Source: Liolophura sinensis (taxonomy: Eukaryota; Mollusca; Polyplacophora; Chitonida; Chitonidae). From it: a DNA stretch of 64,000 nt. The notes under the pieces were generated by a model. It had not been told where the DNA came from. It saw only the letters and a list, made by a program, of their open reading frames with translations, and made no database searches. The position numbers were made by a program, and so were the translations under genes. The first letter of the stretch is position 1, and each line of letters begins with the position of its first letter. Positions 10,701 to 34,924 of the stretch are shown piece by piece. The DNA lies in the NCBI RefSeq assembly GCF_032854445.1, contig NC_088297.1:16007127-16071126 (forward strand). The letters are read 5' to 3'.

Positions 10701-12583
10701 TGAAATCATGGGAGCTGGCAGAAGACGCGTTTTAAAGTGTCCCTGAACTGAACTATATAAATAAATAAAACGTTTCGACAGCAGAAAACAAACTTTCGAT
10801 TATCTCAATTGTATAAATGTAATACTAATAGAAAGAAAGATTATTTTGGGTTACATACACCGCTTGCTATCATTTTAGGTGTTTACATAAACTTGTTTTT
10901 TAAAAAAATGCCTTAAATATATAAAGGTGGTCTGAGACTAATCGGACTACATGTATTTATTTGTTCATGGATTCGCAGGGAAGTCGCTATTATAGTGTAC
11001 CATATCTGAATATTTGACGAACCTTGTTCTTCATACTTGGATTGGAAACTCCCAGCATGCTCTTTCCTCGTCACAATGTGCCCGTGGCGCATTGCGCCTA
11101 TTTCTGAGCACAAATCCCTTAAGATGTTGGTTGCTGTTTGCTTGTGATAAATTTTGTGATTTTGTGCGATTTATCTCAGAGAAATTCCCCTATTTTTAAG
11201 CTTCAGAAAGTAGACGTTATTTAATGTAAATCGCTTAATGTTATTTCCTGTGATACCTCAACTGTTGCTATGTGTTAATTTCTTTTGGCAGCAATGTTTT
11301 TTTTTTACATCCATTTGTCATTATTTACATTTGTGGCGTTTGTATATTTGTTTATACTAAAACAACAAAAATGAAGCAGAAAAGAAAAACGATATATAGA
11401 AATAATTATATTTAGTAACATTCTGTTGCCAATGCGCTACGAAAGTTCTAGATCACCAAAATTATGTTAATGTATGTATATTTAAGTAAGGTAGGGTTTG
11501 TGTGACGAACATTGTAATGCTGCCTCTCTGCCCTGTGTTTTGACACCCTATTATTCAGTTGTTCACACCCTATTCTTCCATTTTTCTCCAAGCCTCATGT
11601 TAGCCAATTAATGACCCGTTATCTTATCTTTTCCTATGTTCCAAAAACTTTCTGTTTTCACATTTACTTTATACCGTGTACTTAATTGTTAACATTTATT
11701 AATTCTACCTGAATCGTTTTTTTTATTTATTTTCTCCTTCTACTCTGTATTATTTTGTATTTTATTTACTTCTTTGCCTGTATCTTTTTTTTTTACTGTT
11801 ACAAACTTTGTTTCTCTGACACCTTATGTATACATTTTAATTTTGATGGGCCATTATGTAGTACTATCCTGCTGGATAATCAGGATTAAAAGATTTATGT
11901 TAACTCTTGAGACGTGTTTGATTTGTTTATCGCCAGATGGACTCGTGGTTGACAGCGACATCGACGACGAGGACGACATGGTGTTTCTAGTCACGAACAG
12001 AGAAGGGGATCTTCACGACTCCTCTTCGGACGAAAGCAAAAGTGAAAGCGGAAGTCCGGACGAAAGGAAACCGGAAGAAGTTAGCATCGCCAGCCTTGCG
12101 CAGGTTTCAGATTCGTCTAACCAGCGCGAAATGTCGAAAGAAGGAAATGTTACTGATAAGCCAACCACCAAAGCTGTAGACATAAACCGTAACTCTACGG
12201 AACTTGTGTGCAGATCGAAAGTGAAAGTGGATCAACAGCAATTTCCGGCTTCTGGGGTGTCAGACTTCAGTCGCGTACAAATAGCTTCAGATACACCTCG
12301 TTCATCCAACAAACCTCTGTGTACGAAAAGAACAATGAAGCCTAAGAAACTTATTGTTCGCAAAAGACAAACCCCTTCCGCCACAGATTTATGCAGCAGC
12401 TGGGATGTTGGGATTTTGTTTCTCTTAGTATCTTTCGTCACGTTTGTGTCACTTTGGGTCGAGTTAAACCCATGTAGATTCTTACCAATGATTTTCTCGG
12501 GTTACGTCATATATGCCTTCGTGATGGCCTTATTGTCCGGCGATAATACGACGTATGCAGAAGTTAACAGACAGCCCACTTGA
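7445..12583 (+). CDS. 3' part of a gene for an Ig I-set protein with a C-terminal membrane hairpin
   Basis: Three plus-strand exons join in frame: 7445-7726, 9588-9848 and 11937-12583 (stop). Every junction is phase 1, the phase typical of Ig-domain exons. The joined 396 codons give one intracellular-type Ig domain, a Lys/Ser then Glu-rich linker, an acidic Ser/Asp segment, a basic patch, and two hydrophobic stretches near the C-terminus. The Ig domain resembles I-set modules of titin, obscurin, palladin or MLCK-type proteins. The two hydrophobic helices with a very short polar turn suggest tail-anchoring or a membrane hairpin, which is unusual beside such a domain. Earlier exons, including the start codon, are not seen; the first visible exon needs one base from an upstream exon. 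I do not recognise the protein. Confidence 0.7.
7818..8286 (+). mobile_element. SINE-like element with an internally expanded head
   Basis: A ggttagcgtg tRNA-like head and the ctctcaccaatgcgactgct piece of family A are separated by five 28-bp repeats (7853-7984). Further on, a gcgacaatgagcagtcgatg stretch matches the C family (compare 42230-42600), and the tail is gagtgtggtgctaaac. It is a composite of two families or a chimaeric subfamily. Confidence 0.6.
7853..7984 (+). repeat. 28-bp tandem repeat, about five copies
   Basis: Units starting caatgaccaatgcataagta recur at 7853, 7881, 7909, 7937 and 7965 with one to three changes each. The unit is an expanded piece of the SINE head. Confidence 0.9.
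8561..8711 (+). mobile_element. SINE A, 3' part
   Basis: It shows the core aacctgctgatggtcgtggg, the ggtttcctcccaccataatg block, then the gagtacggcgtaaaacacc tail and AAATA repeats. The tRNA head is absent. Confidence 0.8.
8712..8810 (+). mobile_element. SINE D fragment
   Basis: It has tactccgggcac, aataaagctgaccaccaccg, ataagtggtaaattcctcac and an AAATA-rich end. This resembles the unit triplicated at 52415-52834 and points to a fourth SINE family or a D-type body. Confidence 0.5.
9588..9848 (+). CDS. Linker exon of the Ig/membrane-hairpin gene
   Basis: The acceptor is cctctttttctgcag and the donor CACCG/GTAGGC; 261 bases, phase 1 at both ends. The product begins with a Lys/Ser-rich run (GKSGSKSPKKSKSDKSPSRR), continues into a hydrophobic-proline segment and a short acidic helix (IVERIVEEEKAEAELENL), and ends DWAFVKDVVKNNHTG. 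It is predicted mostly disordered or helical. A strong-donor reading frame at 9013-9192 between this exon and the Ig exon is phase 2 and does not fit. Confidence 0.75.
11937..12583 (+). CDS. Terminal exon: acidic segment, basic patch and two hydrophobic helices
   Basis: The acceptor is gtttatcgccag; the first two bases complete a GAT codon with the G carried over from the 9848 donor. The product starts DGLVVDSDIDDEDDMVF, runs through a Ser/Asp/Glu-rich stretch and a Lys/Arg cluster (TMKPKKLIVRKR), then has about 20 hydrophobic residues (VGILFLLVSFVTFVSLW), a turn ELNPCR, a second hydrophobic run (FLPMIFSGYVIYAFVMALL) and a 15-residue polar tail before TGA. The open frame upstream of the acceptor is intronic. 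Confidence 0.75.
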
Positions 12584-14816
12584 GCCATGGAATTTACTAC
12601 AACACAAGAAGTTCCTTTCTAATACACACGTGACAACAAATCGCTAGTAAGCAAAGGTCGAAACTTTGACCTTGGCTACTTTGGCTGGTCTCTCTACTCG
12701 GGTGTAAAGTAAGCGTGGTGAATATCTCGCTGAGTGTGAATAGCTGTTTGTAACCATGATATGAACTAAAAACATCAAGGCTGGATGTATAAAGATGTTT
12801 AGGTTTCTGTTAAACCCCGTATTTCACATACAAGTAGTACATGACTAATTCAAGAGAGAAAGTAAAGTACACGTACTCAATTGAATAACCTTGAAGTGAA
12901 AGAAACAAACAACCCACTGAAATGAGAGTTAGTATAAAGGCCAAAGAAAACTATGTATAAAACTGCGTTTACCTTACTTTTCAGAACCTTGTCCCATTGA
13001 CTTCATTAATGTAGTCAAAGGCTTGCATTTTATCTTCTCTGATATTACTAATGCGTTAAAAGTCACTGTTAACCATGATCAGTATGGTTCACAAAATACA
13101 AAAGACTCTTATCTTAGATAGCAAAACCAAAGCCAGAGCAAAACCATCTAACCGTTAAATTCCCGCCTCTTGGCATTCCACCTCAGACAGGGTTTTGCCC
13201 CATGCAGGTTATAAAACCCAACTTAGAATTTAAGCATTAAATTGTAATGGATGGATCCAACACATTCGATGTCCCACCACCCCTTCTCGTGACAACGTTA
13301 CTTTGTCCATGCCATTCCCGGTGAAAGCAATTTGAACATTCGGTTGACTTATTTGCAACAATGTTACTGATGATTGGTCAATTGCGTGTTCTTGATTGAC
13401 AGTTCGGATAGGTCTATTCATTTAGTTAGACAAATTTCAAACCATAAGTAATGCTAGTTTAAGATATAGTTTTCAGTGGTCTTAACCTAACCCTTGCTTC
13501 AGATTTTGGTTTTCTTTCACTAGTTTGCATACGTTAGTATAAGCACTGAATATACCCTGAGATACAGTCTAGATATCAACGAGATTTCAGAAACACTATG
13601 AAAAGTATGGTCACATGCTATGGATGAATCGTGAAGTATTATGCCACCATATTGTGCGATATTCAAATCAACTGTCAACATTAGTCCCTTTCTTGAAGTT
13701 TACCTGTTATGAGTCCATGATACAGGTAGAATTTTTGCCATATAGTTTGTGAGCTTCGCCCGAAATTCCATCAGCTACCAGTGACAATTGCACCCATTAC
13801 GTACGCGTAGATATATACTTTGTTCCAGAGGGACGATTATTAGTTGTGACGTCATACTACGTAAAAAACAAAAACGATAGCGTCACTATAACTTTCTTAT
13901 TGAGTATCACTTTGGAACATTTGTTATCGAATATCTTGAGCCCTCGGGCGAGACTTATAATGCTTTGAAGTCTCAAAATAGGTGCCTAAACATACCGGAA
14001 AACACCCCAAATGAGACAATATTAAGACCCATATTGTCCAAAACCGTGTTATATAATACTGGACAACCTTGGACGTAATCTTGGTCCAATGTCGTATGAC
14101 ATGGACAGTATAAGTTTTGCCATTTTATTGACAGAGGTGTTTTCAAAAGTGTCAGGTACAATGTATATGTCTTCAGGCTTGGCTCTGTTACTGACTGCCA
14201 CATATCTGTGCATTAATTGTATTAAAAGGCAGTTAACCAAAAAATGACGTAACATAAAATGAACATAAAGTGACGTTGTCATCACTAAACACGCTGCTGA
14301 CAACTTTATCTAAAATATACTGACTTTCTACCAAAATCAAATACATTCAAATAACTAAATTTCATTTGATCCACTGAACAGTTTAGCATAATAAATAAGA
14401 AATCCATTTTCACCATCTCAATATTTTGACCTAATTAAGTCATCCTCAGGAGAATTCTGCCAAGTGAGGCACATTTTAGCTCACGTTTTAAATCATTTTG
14501 TCTCACTTGGTACAATTCTCTTGCTGATGATTTAATTAAAGTCGAAATAGTGAGATCGTCAAGATGAATTTCTTCGTAGGTTCTTCGGTTTTCCAACTAT
14601 ATTTTATCGACGGCTTTAGTGGACCATATTAATAAAAGCACTGGGTGCTGATTACGCCATTAAGTCTTGTAATGCATGGTCAAATTACAGGTCATGTAAC
14701 AAGAGCTCTTGCAAAAGCTAAACATACAGTTAAAGAAATCCGTGTCACGTCATTTGCCCCCGAGAATATCAAAGTAGTCCAAAAACTTATCTAACAATTC
14801 AAAAATGAAAAATACC

Positions 14817-14853
14817 ACCCCCTCCACCCCCACCCCACCCCACCCCCCGCCCA
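14817..14853. repeat. C-rich tract with quadruplex potential on the minus strand
   Basis: More than four runs of at least four cytosines are separated by one to three bases (accccctccacccccacccc and onward). Confidence 0.7.
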
Positions 14854-15784
14854 CGGTATATACTGTTTTCAGTGATGTGCCTAATATTGATGACATGGTT
14901 TATTTCATGTTTTCCTCTTAAATTTAAGTCTTAGAAGTTAAATACTTGAATTGTAACCTAGGTACTTTGAAGCTCATTTATGGTATTAGGTCTAATGATG
15001 CCAAACTGGCATGTTTTTATGTTTTCATCTTTTATATTCGCACACAAACAGACTTGTGTGCAGTTTGTTCATGAAATCTGCACCGATTTCCATGTGTTTA
15101 GAAAGCTACTCCATTATAATATACGCCGTTTGGACAGAGAAAAAATGCCGGTGGCGTCATTCCACCTTACACCTTCAGTATTGTTCAAAATGCCCAATTT
15201 ATGGACTTCATAAGGCTTTATTCTGTTAACAAACCTATTCTAAAATTATAGAAGTGCTTCTTGACATAGTTGTCTATGATTTATGAAATGATGATTAAAC
15301 AAGCTCTACAGGTCATTTGTTTTTAGACACGGATCAAAAAATGCTTAGCGCCTACGATCCGCTAGCAATCGTCACGTTTGTCTAAAATTGGTAAGGCTGA
15401 AATAGCGGTCAAACACTTCCATGCATTTGAAACTACAACTGACACCCACAGAAGTCTATAAGATCATCCATATACAAACACATGTATATTCCAACATGGT
15501 TGCGGTCGGTTACCTGGCTTTAGACATTTAAACCAAAAAGCCAGTTGTTCACGTTTACAAAATGATTTCGATGTAACACGATGGACACGTGAACAAAAGG
15601 TGCTGCTCGCTGATAGTGCACTGTATCGATGAAGGCTTCCTAGTCCTTTGAGCCGCTCCCTACCCTTTCCATCAACCTTTAGAACTATCTGGAGGATATG
15701 CATAAATAAAATAAAAAAGCGGCAAAGCGGCACTTTACCTGCGTAACAATATAATAACTCAGAGGGTCACCACTTTGTCATTCA

Positions 15785-16002
15785 GCTAAAACTGCACACC
15801 AATAAAGTTGGGGGTTCAAATCCAGCTCTAAATGGTAAGGCTGTCTCATTAAGTTTGGAAGCTCGTCAGATACCCAGCTGACGGTCGAGGTGCATTCCTG
15901 CCATGGCTGAACTCTCAACCCATGAATGGGCTCGTCATTGTTCAGTTTAAATATATTCTTGAACGTGTAGTTAAACAGCAATGTCACACACAAATAAATA
16001 AA
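15785..16002 (+). mobile_element. Diverged tRNA-type SINE
   Basis: A box-B-like gggggttcaaatccagctct, a body unlike family A, then aatatattcttgaacgtgta and an AAATA tail. It is probably an older or separate subfamily. Confidence 0.55.
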
Positions 16003-17974
16003 TATGGTGACTCATCATGTCCTTTGAATGCAGTAACAAACCTTATTTATTGGCGAAGTGGATATAGGAATACACAGACTGTATCTTAAATGGAGGCAAA
16101 TCACGAAAACGTCTTCAACTTGAGTTGTGTCCCTTGGTAATAATGCAAGTCCCACATCTTGTTTAAACTTGCAATTAGAGATTCATTGAAAACGAGCTGT
16201 ACGTACGCTACACCAAGTTCCAACACTTATTTCTACAAGTAGACATGCACCACAGTAGAGGTGTGAATTTAACTTGAGCGAAGACAATAGTTGCGTTTGT
16301 ATTTTGCTCAACAGAACGACACAGAGGTCTTTGGCCATGTGGCATCAATGCAATGTACATAGTCTACGGACTGCACATGAGATGTTCACTTTAACACTGA
16401 TGGCATCCTGACGACTGGAGATTGAGGTCTGTGAAAATAATGTATTCATTTCCAGAGGAGGCAAACTATTGCGTGTACAGTTGATGAATACTAATATTTG
16501 GGGGATAAACTGTATACATATATTACTGCCATAAAGAGAAAAGGATATACTTATCAACAATTGGGGAGCATTTCAAATGTTATCTTTACTGTATACATGT
16601 ATATAATTTTGGCGATGCAAAGGTGAGGTGTGCGGCTCTACTAATGGTGTATCGGTAAGTTAGTTTTTTTAAAAAACAATAAATAGATAATGTTTTTCGA
16701 ACTGAAAAAAATTCCTGGAAAGTCATGACCTGAACCGTTGTAAACGCGAAATATGCCTTGTTGTTTATGTTCTTATTACCAAATCTTTTATTTCTTCAAC
16801 ATCTGGAGACTTTAATTTGTAAAACTCCAATAAAATGTACGTGACCGAGATACAAATAAAGCTGCATCTCGGAAACATAATCCCTTTCATTTGTTTGTAT
16901 TGAAACCTGATTCGAATGTAATGGCTTGATAAACACTGAAATGAAGTATTTATCAGATGAAAGACCATTAAACACTATCCAGGAAAAATACGATTTTTTT
17001 TCTAACCGAGTAAATTGCATTTAAAAGATATGATGTTATGTTCGTCTGCTGAGGTCCAGAGGTACATGTGTCGATGACGTCATAGCCATATTTTGGCATG
17101 AAATAGTTCGATTCAAGGTCCATTTGGTGAATGCAAGTATAGTTCTAAATGCAGATGGAACTTGAATAATGAAATTAACAATCTACGGGAGTCAAGTGGC
17201 AAAAAGCTCATCTGACGTCACTGGCCCCCAATATGGTCAGAAAAGGCCAACGCAGAATCAAAACTTTCAAATGCATTTTATTAGGTCGAAAAATATTCTA
17301 AGAAAATAAATGAAACCATTTTCCCGGGAAGTATTTAATGATCTTTTATTTGACATATACTCCATGCTAGTGTTTTATTTGCTTTCAAAGAAGAATAAAG
17401 CAATAGTATGAAGGAAATTTGTGCCACAAAATGGTACTAAGCACTATTAGTAAAATATTACAGGTCGTCTGAACAGAACTTTTGAAAAACCAGACCAATA
17501 ATCACAACAAAATGCGGCGATGTATGAGAAATCATAGACACCTCATTTGACCACCATTTTGCAATTGTTCGAATGTAATTATTTTCAATCTTTGTAAATA
17601 AAGAGTTTATTTGACCTTGAAATGACCTGAATGTGTGTTGTACTTACATTATATCGCAGTTATTTCGAACACGAGCCGAAACATTAAGGCATGACTAGGT
17701 GATAATAATGGGTATTTGGTCGATGTTTAATTAGAAAGTCCTTAAATGAGTGATTCATTTCTTGGGTTAAGTAGTTTATAATTTATTTGGGGGCTAGTCT
17801 CACTGGAAGCAAACTAACATTAGGATTTTAGATACATCCTTGTTTACGTAGTAGGTAAATGGAGGTGCTTAATTGAATTCTGCTCAATGCTGTTGTGTAT
17901 TGGAGCTATGGATTAAGTTTCAACGCAACGAGTTCACGTGTTATATTTCAGAGATCATTTGGGATTCTGTATTA

Positions 17975-18245
17975 GGACGATAAGGTCCAGTGTTGCACCA
18001 ATGTCCGTTAGTCGGGCAAAAGATTCGTGTTCTGGAGCAAAACGTACAGGGGCAAGGAGCTCGAGTAGGTCTATTGGGACAATGCGTTGACGTATCAGTC
18101 GATGGGTTACCTTGACCTCGTGAATTGTCTGGAGATGTCTGGTGTCTTCAGCATGATACTTCAGTGACAGATACGGTTTGACGGCATGAACTTGCCCTGT
18201 CACAAGAACACATAGTTTTGTATACACACATAATTCCTCCTCATC
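17975..18245 (+). mobile_element. SINE B2 (relative of 45003-45350)
   Basis: It shares ctggtgtcttcagcatgata, cttcagtgacagatacgg, gcatgaacttgccctgtcac and aagaacacatag with the 45 kb copy. The 3' tail runs into the CATA microsatellite. Confidence 0.65.
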
Positions 18246-18260
18246 TTAAGACTGAAAAAA

Positions 18261-18358
18261 AACATACATACATACATACACATACATGTACACATACATA
18301 CATACATACATACATACACACATACATACGTACATACACACATACACACATACATATT
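18261..18358. repeat. CATA microsatellite
   Basis: CATA tetramers (with CACA and TGTA variants) for about 95 bases, probably grown from the 3' end of the preceding SINE. An ORF through it is an artefact. Confidence 0.9.
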
Positions 18359-18479
18359 CATTTTATGAGATCTTTATTTGTGTGGATTATACATACATGT
18401 TTTATTTATTTACATATTAACAATTCCTTCGTTAATCATCACTGCAATCATCACTCGTCAACGTTTATAAAGTCATCCT

Positions 18480-19473
18480 CAGCTTGACCAGATTCTGATC
18501 TATTATTCTGTTTCGCCATGGAATCTACAGATATTCCAGGCGAGATGCAGTCCCGGGTTAGCTCCCCTGGAGAAGTTATACTTTCTTGATATATGCGCCT
18601 AGTTGTCTGCTCTTCATCTCTGATCACGTCTGCAACTCCCTTATTACGTGGAAATTGGTCTGTCCAAGAGACAAAATAATTGAGTAAATATTGGTAAAAT
18701 CATTTCAGGTCTACTAAGTGTTGAATCTTACCTACGATTGTACATGTAGGTCAAAAGATGTATTCTTGTCGCCTGCTTGTCTATTATGAAACCTATATTA
18801 TCTAACCATCCGTATGCAGTAAGAGAGACGTGCATAACATGCACGTGCAAATGCTCTTATTGCGAAAGTTGATTTATAATGCCATACGCATTAATTTTCA
18901 CCATTGAACTGTGGCCTAGTTTAGGGCGAAACCCAGAATGCCAAATATAAGTTAGCCTACACACCACATTACGCCGGTCAAACCGCAAAGTTGAGGTGTT
19001 GTTCAATAGAAAAGGTATTCTATATGAATGAGTCAGAGCTCCTAAAATTCAATGTCTTTTATTAATTATCTGCAAGTGACCGTGAGATATTTGATGGAGT
19101 ACAAACTTAATTGCACACAATATAGTGGAAAACTAGTGGAAGTGGTTGAATGTGCGAATGGCAACTTTCCTGATAATAAATATTTCCACAGTATATCCCT
19201 CATAGAGGCTTCTGTGGCCTTTCTCGGCCACTGTTCGAAACAAAATCACTCAGAGCGATTGATTTAGACCAATCTGGAAAGTGGCTTGATTTTGTTGGCA
19301 TAGAGTATTTCCAAGAAACATCAAGAATGGCCATTGACATTTTACTAAAAGGGATAACTGAACAGAACATTTCATAAGATTTTAACACAAATGTAATTGG
19401 CGTCTTAGGCTGCTCATTCACTTGAGTCATTAAAACATCTGATTTCCAAACAGTCAGATCCACCTTAAATTTT
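18480..19473. other. 3' flank of PRDM14
   Basis: No gene is seen. The last part is the likely 3' UTR of the minus-strand PRDM14 transcript. Confidence 0.4.
19058..19063 (-). terminator. Candidate poly(A) signal for PRDM14
   Basis: AATAAA on the minus strand, about 410 bases past the PRDM14 stop codon. Only the hexamer supports it. Confidence 0.35.
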
Positions 19474-30317
<10,844 letters not shown>

Positions 30318-32848
30318 TGTGCCCTATCACAATTGATCTCAAGACTATGGGGTCAGCAAGGAATAGAAACTGTAACAAGCAAATAAGCCTACATGTTTGT
30401 TATGTCAAAAGTTATGCAACAGTAAAATAAAATACTTACGTAGACCTATGAAACGGTCATTTGAAATTAAAAAGACGTACATACAAGGACTTTCGGTACA
30501 TAATAACGAATAACCCAAACTTTTCTTGAAGGCGTAAAAGTACTTTTGCCTAGTTCCGATTAGTCTTTGATCTGACTGATATAACAGTATATTTATAGTC
30601 CATAGTTTCAAATCACAACACTTAGTATGAACTTTATTATCTGTAAAATCTTTTGTTTGATTGGTATTTAGCACCTTACTCCAGATCTTTTCACTTTTAC
30701 CATGTTTAATCGCGGTCAGTCGCCATAGTTACATTGCATGTCATATTTTTACCTTAGGGACGGCAGAGAAATTATCTTCGTTTATCGTGAAAATTAGATA
30801 GGACTTACTGTAAAAAAAAGCCTGCTAACAATGATTTAAAAAGTAAAGGGAAAACAACAAAATCGTGTACTCTTTTACGAAGCGCAGATATATTTGAATT
30901 GAAAGTAACGATATTGGGTCAAAACTACACCTATCATCTGACCTGAAGAAGACAGAACGTTGAAAATTTAACCTCTTAGGCACAGGGTCATTGCTAATTC
31001 ATTTGCCTTAACGGTTGGACTATCCAAACCGACGAGATCACAAACTCCAATCCAGCTCTCGCTAGTTTAGCCAAATCCTTTTGAAGAACCACTCAAACTG
31101 TATCTAAAATACATTATTAATTAGACCCACTAGAAGAGAAATCAAGTATTTCAGTGCTAAGTAGACGTTCTGGTTGTTTCTAACCACCTGGGATTCACAT
31201 ACAGAATAGCCTTCATAAATAGGCCTCTTAGTACGCATTGCCTAACGCGCTTCACAATGAGTTCATCAAAAAGCCAAACACAATCAACAGGGTCCGTCTC
31301 AAAATTCGAATATTTAAATGCACTTAATTCTATTCGAGAACATTTTGCAAGATATCTTTAGATAAATTTGTCAGTGGTTTTTGTGATTCTTTTCTCTTGT
31401 CTTTTGATTATTAAGATCTGGTCGGTGATATTTTGAAACTCTCAAAACGCAGATACATTGTGTGGCTTTGAAATATATGTAAATGGCGTGATAATAATTC
31501 GGGATCAGGAATTTACATAATATAAATTTTCATTCAAAAGCTACATGTATTTATACTTAGGTTTATACTTACCTTTCACAATTGATTTCACCCTAGTCGC
31601 ATCAGTAAGACTCGTCATGCGCGAGAGACAGACTGTAGTCAAGTGGCAACAAAGTAACCCTTAATAACGTATCGCTATCATTTATGCGATATTGCGATGT
31701 TACTCATCTGAACTCAGCTCCTGTCGCGTTCACCTTCAACAGCAATGTTTTCAAAGGCAACGATTCCAATGGATTCCTCCTGCTACGAGGAGGTTGTGAC
31801 AAAGACGTAAGGGAGTTCGGGATTGGTTGAAAAAAGCATCTGTCTATCGAAGTGTTAAAAAAAACAGTATAACATGATGAAAAGTTTAATTAAATTCTTC
31901 TACGAGAATGTTGCGATGTGTTTAAAGCGAGAGACCTAACGGAAGTGGATAAGGGATGAGCAAACAGCGAGGATTTGCTCATAGGCTTCCAAACGAGCGG
32001 CGGTAACGTAAGATAGCGTCACTTCGCTGGCGCTTGCACTGAGGCCGTTTTTGTTGTGGTCACGTCATGGAGGCGTCAAATGTATAATCCTACCAATCAG
32101 ACATTAACTAAGGAGGCCTTATCGCATACTGCCGGGAGGAAATTGATGTTTAAATGGTGTTTAGAGATCGTCGGTCAACTCTCATCAACGCCCCCTCCTC
32201 TGTAACGGCCTAAGAGTTCGTCTCTATTCATTCCAGTGGGGTCGTATTACGACCCTGCTGGCCGCCATTTGCTGCCCGTCACTAAATCCCCTAACAGCAC
32301 GCCCGGTCAACATAGCACTTAACTCATGGGGGTCAGATCAAATCCCCACCCTAAGGAAGTATCCATTATTAGTGACGAAATCTCTCGGGGTAAAACACCA
32401 CTTAGCAAACAGAGAGCACGCACGACCCGTAGGCTTACTTCGTTGAAGTGGCAAAAGTGGCAGAAAACACATTTCCACAGATAATTGAATAATAAGATGT
32501 CTGTATTGATTAGCGATCAGATTTTATTTACTAAATGCGCTGCTCTGGGGGTTTTAGATCCAGCTGAAGGACACGTACAAAGGAAGGTCCTTAATTCTAC
32601 CACTGCGCGTCACTATCGATCTATATCTATCAGTACGTCATTCTCCTAATTGTCAGCCTGTATTAAAAATATTTTACCAACGTTATTTGGGGTTCACATT
32701 TTCTCGGACAGCACAGACGTATGACGTACTGTTAGCGATTGTATTCAGATTCATAACACGAGAATCTGTTTTATACCCAAAAGGTGTAACTGCCAAGTGA
32801 TTTTAATGTAGTCTGTTTACTTAAACCAATTTCCGAACGACATCCGTC
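30318..32848. other. PRDM14 5' flank
   Basis: No exon is seen. About 31700-32350 is visibly richer in CG dinucleotides than its surroundings and could include a promoter or enhancer of the PRDM14 gene; no specific element is identified. Confidence 0.3.
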
Positions 32849-32990
32849 AATCTGCACTATGGTGGGGGGAAAGCGGGGGAAAGCCACAGCCATCCGCAGA
32901 TTACTGCAGACATTCCCACGTACGACCGGAGAAATTGCCAATATGAGATGGACTTGAACTATCACCGATCACATTGATGAGAGCCGACTA
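32849..32990 (-). mobile_element. SINE A, middle and 5' part
   Basis: Reversed core gccacagccatccgcagatt, then cccacgtacgaccggagaaa, gacttgaactatcaccgatc and a decayed head. The tail is missing. Confidence 0.7.
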
Positions 32991-33329
32991 AAGTAGTTTG
33001 TGCATTTAACATGCCGCTTTTCAAAAAACAATGACCTGTAGCTGTTAACGTCGCTCTGAAGCAATAAATTGGGTGATCATGTTAAATATTAAAATGTGAT
33101 CATTCTCCGTCATACACGGAGTGTGGTTTTATACACCTCCATAAAACAGTATCAAACCAATTACTTTGACAACTAATACCATTTACCAGGTATATATAGG
33201 CATGCTTCATGAACACTATAACAACTGGTAATGTTGCAAAACAAATAAAGCCTATCCACATACACCGGCAGCATTGATTGTGAATGATGTGAACAATATG
33301 CAATGAATTCATGGTAATAGGCGTCAGAG

Positions 33330-33664
<335 letters not shown>

Positions 33665-34718
33665 ATATATATATAAAGGTTTAGTCACGAAACGTATATA
33701 TATACGTACAACTGTGGACAGTATGCATCAAGGGATTTTGTAAAATAGTTTGCAACATGTTTTCACTTAAGTTAAGTTGTCTAGAATATGATTAGCTGAA
33801 GTAGACTAAGTGGGGGAGTCATAACAAAAGTTATTGACAAGAATTCGATTCGATTCAGTATCAGTCAATTCGATTCAGTGTTTCAGAACACATAGTATTT
33901 TGTCCACATTGTATAGTTTAACTAATTTCAGTCATTTTTTTTCAATTCCTATTAAAATCTTTCAGAAAAAAAAAGAAGAAGAAGAAAAACCACACACCCC
34001 CCAAAGAAACGCACAAAATAAAACGAAGATTATGCATTGTGTTTACAGCTTTACAACGGTAGATAAAATATTAAGCATTTAACAGAAGGACTTAACAGCT
34101 TTGGTAGATGCTTTTTAGCACACCAGTATAACCTATCGCCAGAATTCATTCATTCTGCACCCGCTATTGTGGTAATACACTGGAAAAAAAACACTTCAGT
34201 TCCAATCAACTTGATTTATAACGTGATATTATAACGTAAAGTCCAAGGCGAAATTTTGAATAGTAAATTAACACGTTTAGTGTACAAGGGAGAAAGAAAA
34301 GGGTTTTTTTCTCGCTCTAACGGTAGGCTAACCACTGACCATTTATTCCAATGATCGATCACGTTTTCACAAAATGCTACAATGGTAGTAAAAGGCAGAC
34401 AGTATAGAGAACAACACCACAGAAGAGACGACAGTGTGATACAGTCGTGACCAGTACTGATGGATCCCGGCCACTTGTCATTTTACCTCAGTTAGGGTTT
34501 CATTTCAACTGTTCATGTATATGGCACCATGGCTTAAGGTACAAAAAAAATGCAGTGACGATGGTCGCAGATTATTGGACTGCTATAGCCCGGAATTACT
34601 TAAAATGCTTTTTGTGTCTTCACATTTAGGTATATATTCACTTCTACGACTGGTACAATTGCATCAGTTCACATACATGCATAGACAGCTATTGTTATGA
34701 CCTCAAGTCTCAACACCA

Positions 34719-34924
34719 TTGAGGTCGCTGTGAGTTCAAGCCCAGCTCATGCTGGCCTTCTCTCCGGCCGTACGTGGGAAGGTCTGCCAGCAACTTGCGG
34801 ATGCTCGTGGATTTCCCCCGGGCTCTGCCCGGTTTCCTCCCACCTTAATGCTGGCCGGCGTCGTGAAAGTGAAATATTCTTGAGTACGGCTTAAAACACC
34901 AATCAAATAAATAAGCAAATAAAT
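34719..34924 (+). mobile_element. SINE A, well preserved, 5' truncated
   Basis: aggtcgctgtgagttcaagc (box B), gctggccttctctccggccg, ggtttcctcccaccttaatg, then gagtacggcttaaaacacca and AAATA repeats. Box A is missing. Confidence 0.9.

Larger units (their letters stand above)
12584..17970. other. 3' flank and spacer, no exon seen
   Basis: AT-rich sequence between the Ig-hairpin gene and the convergent PRDM14 gene. It holds TGACGTCA octamers (13847, 17075, 17213), a C-rich tract (14817-14853) and one diverged SINE. ORFs here are short with no family resemblance. Confidence 0.4.
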
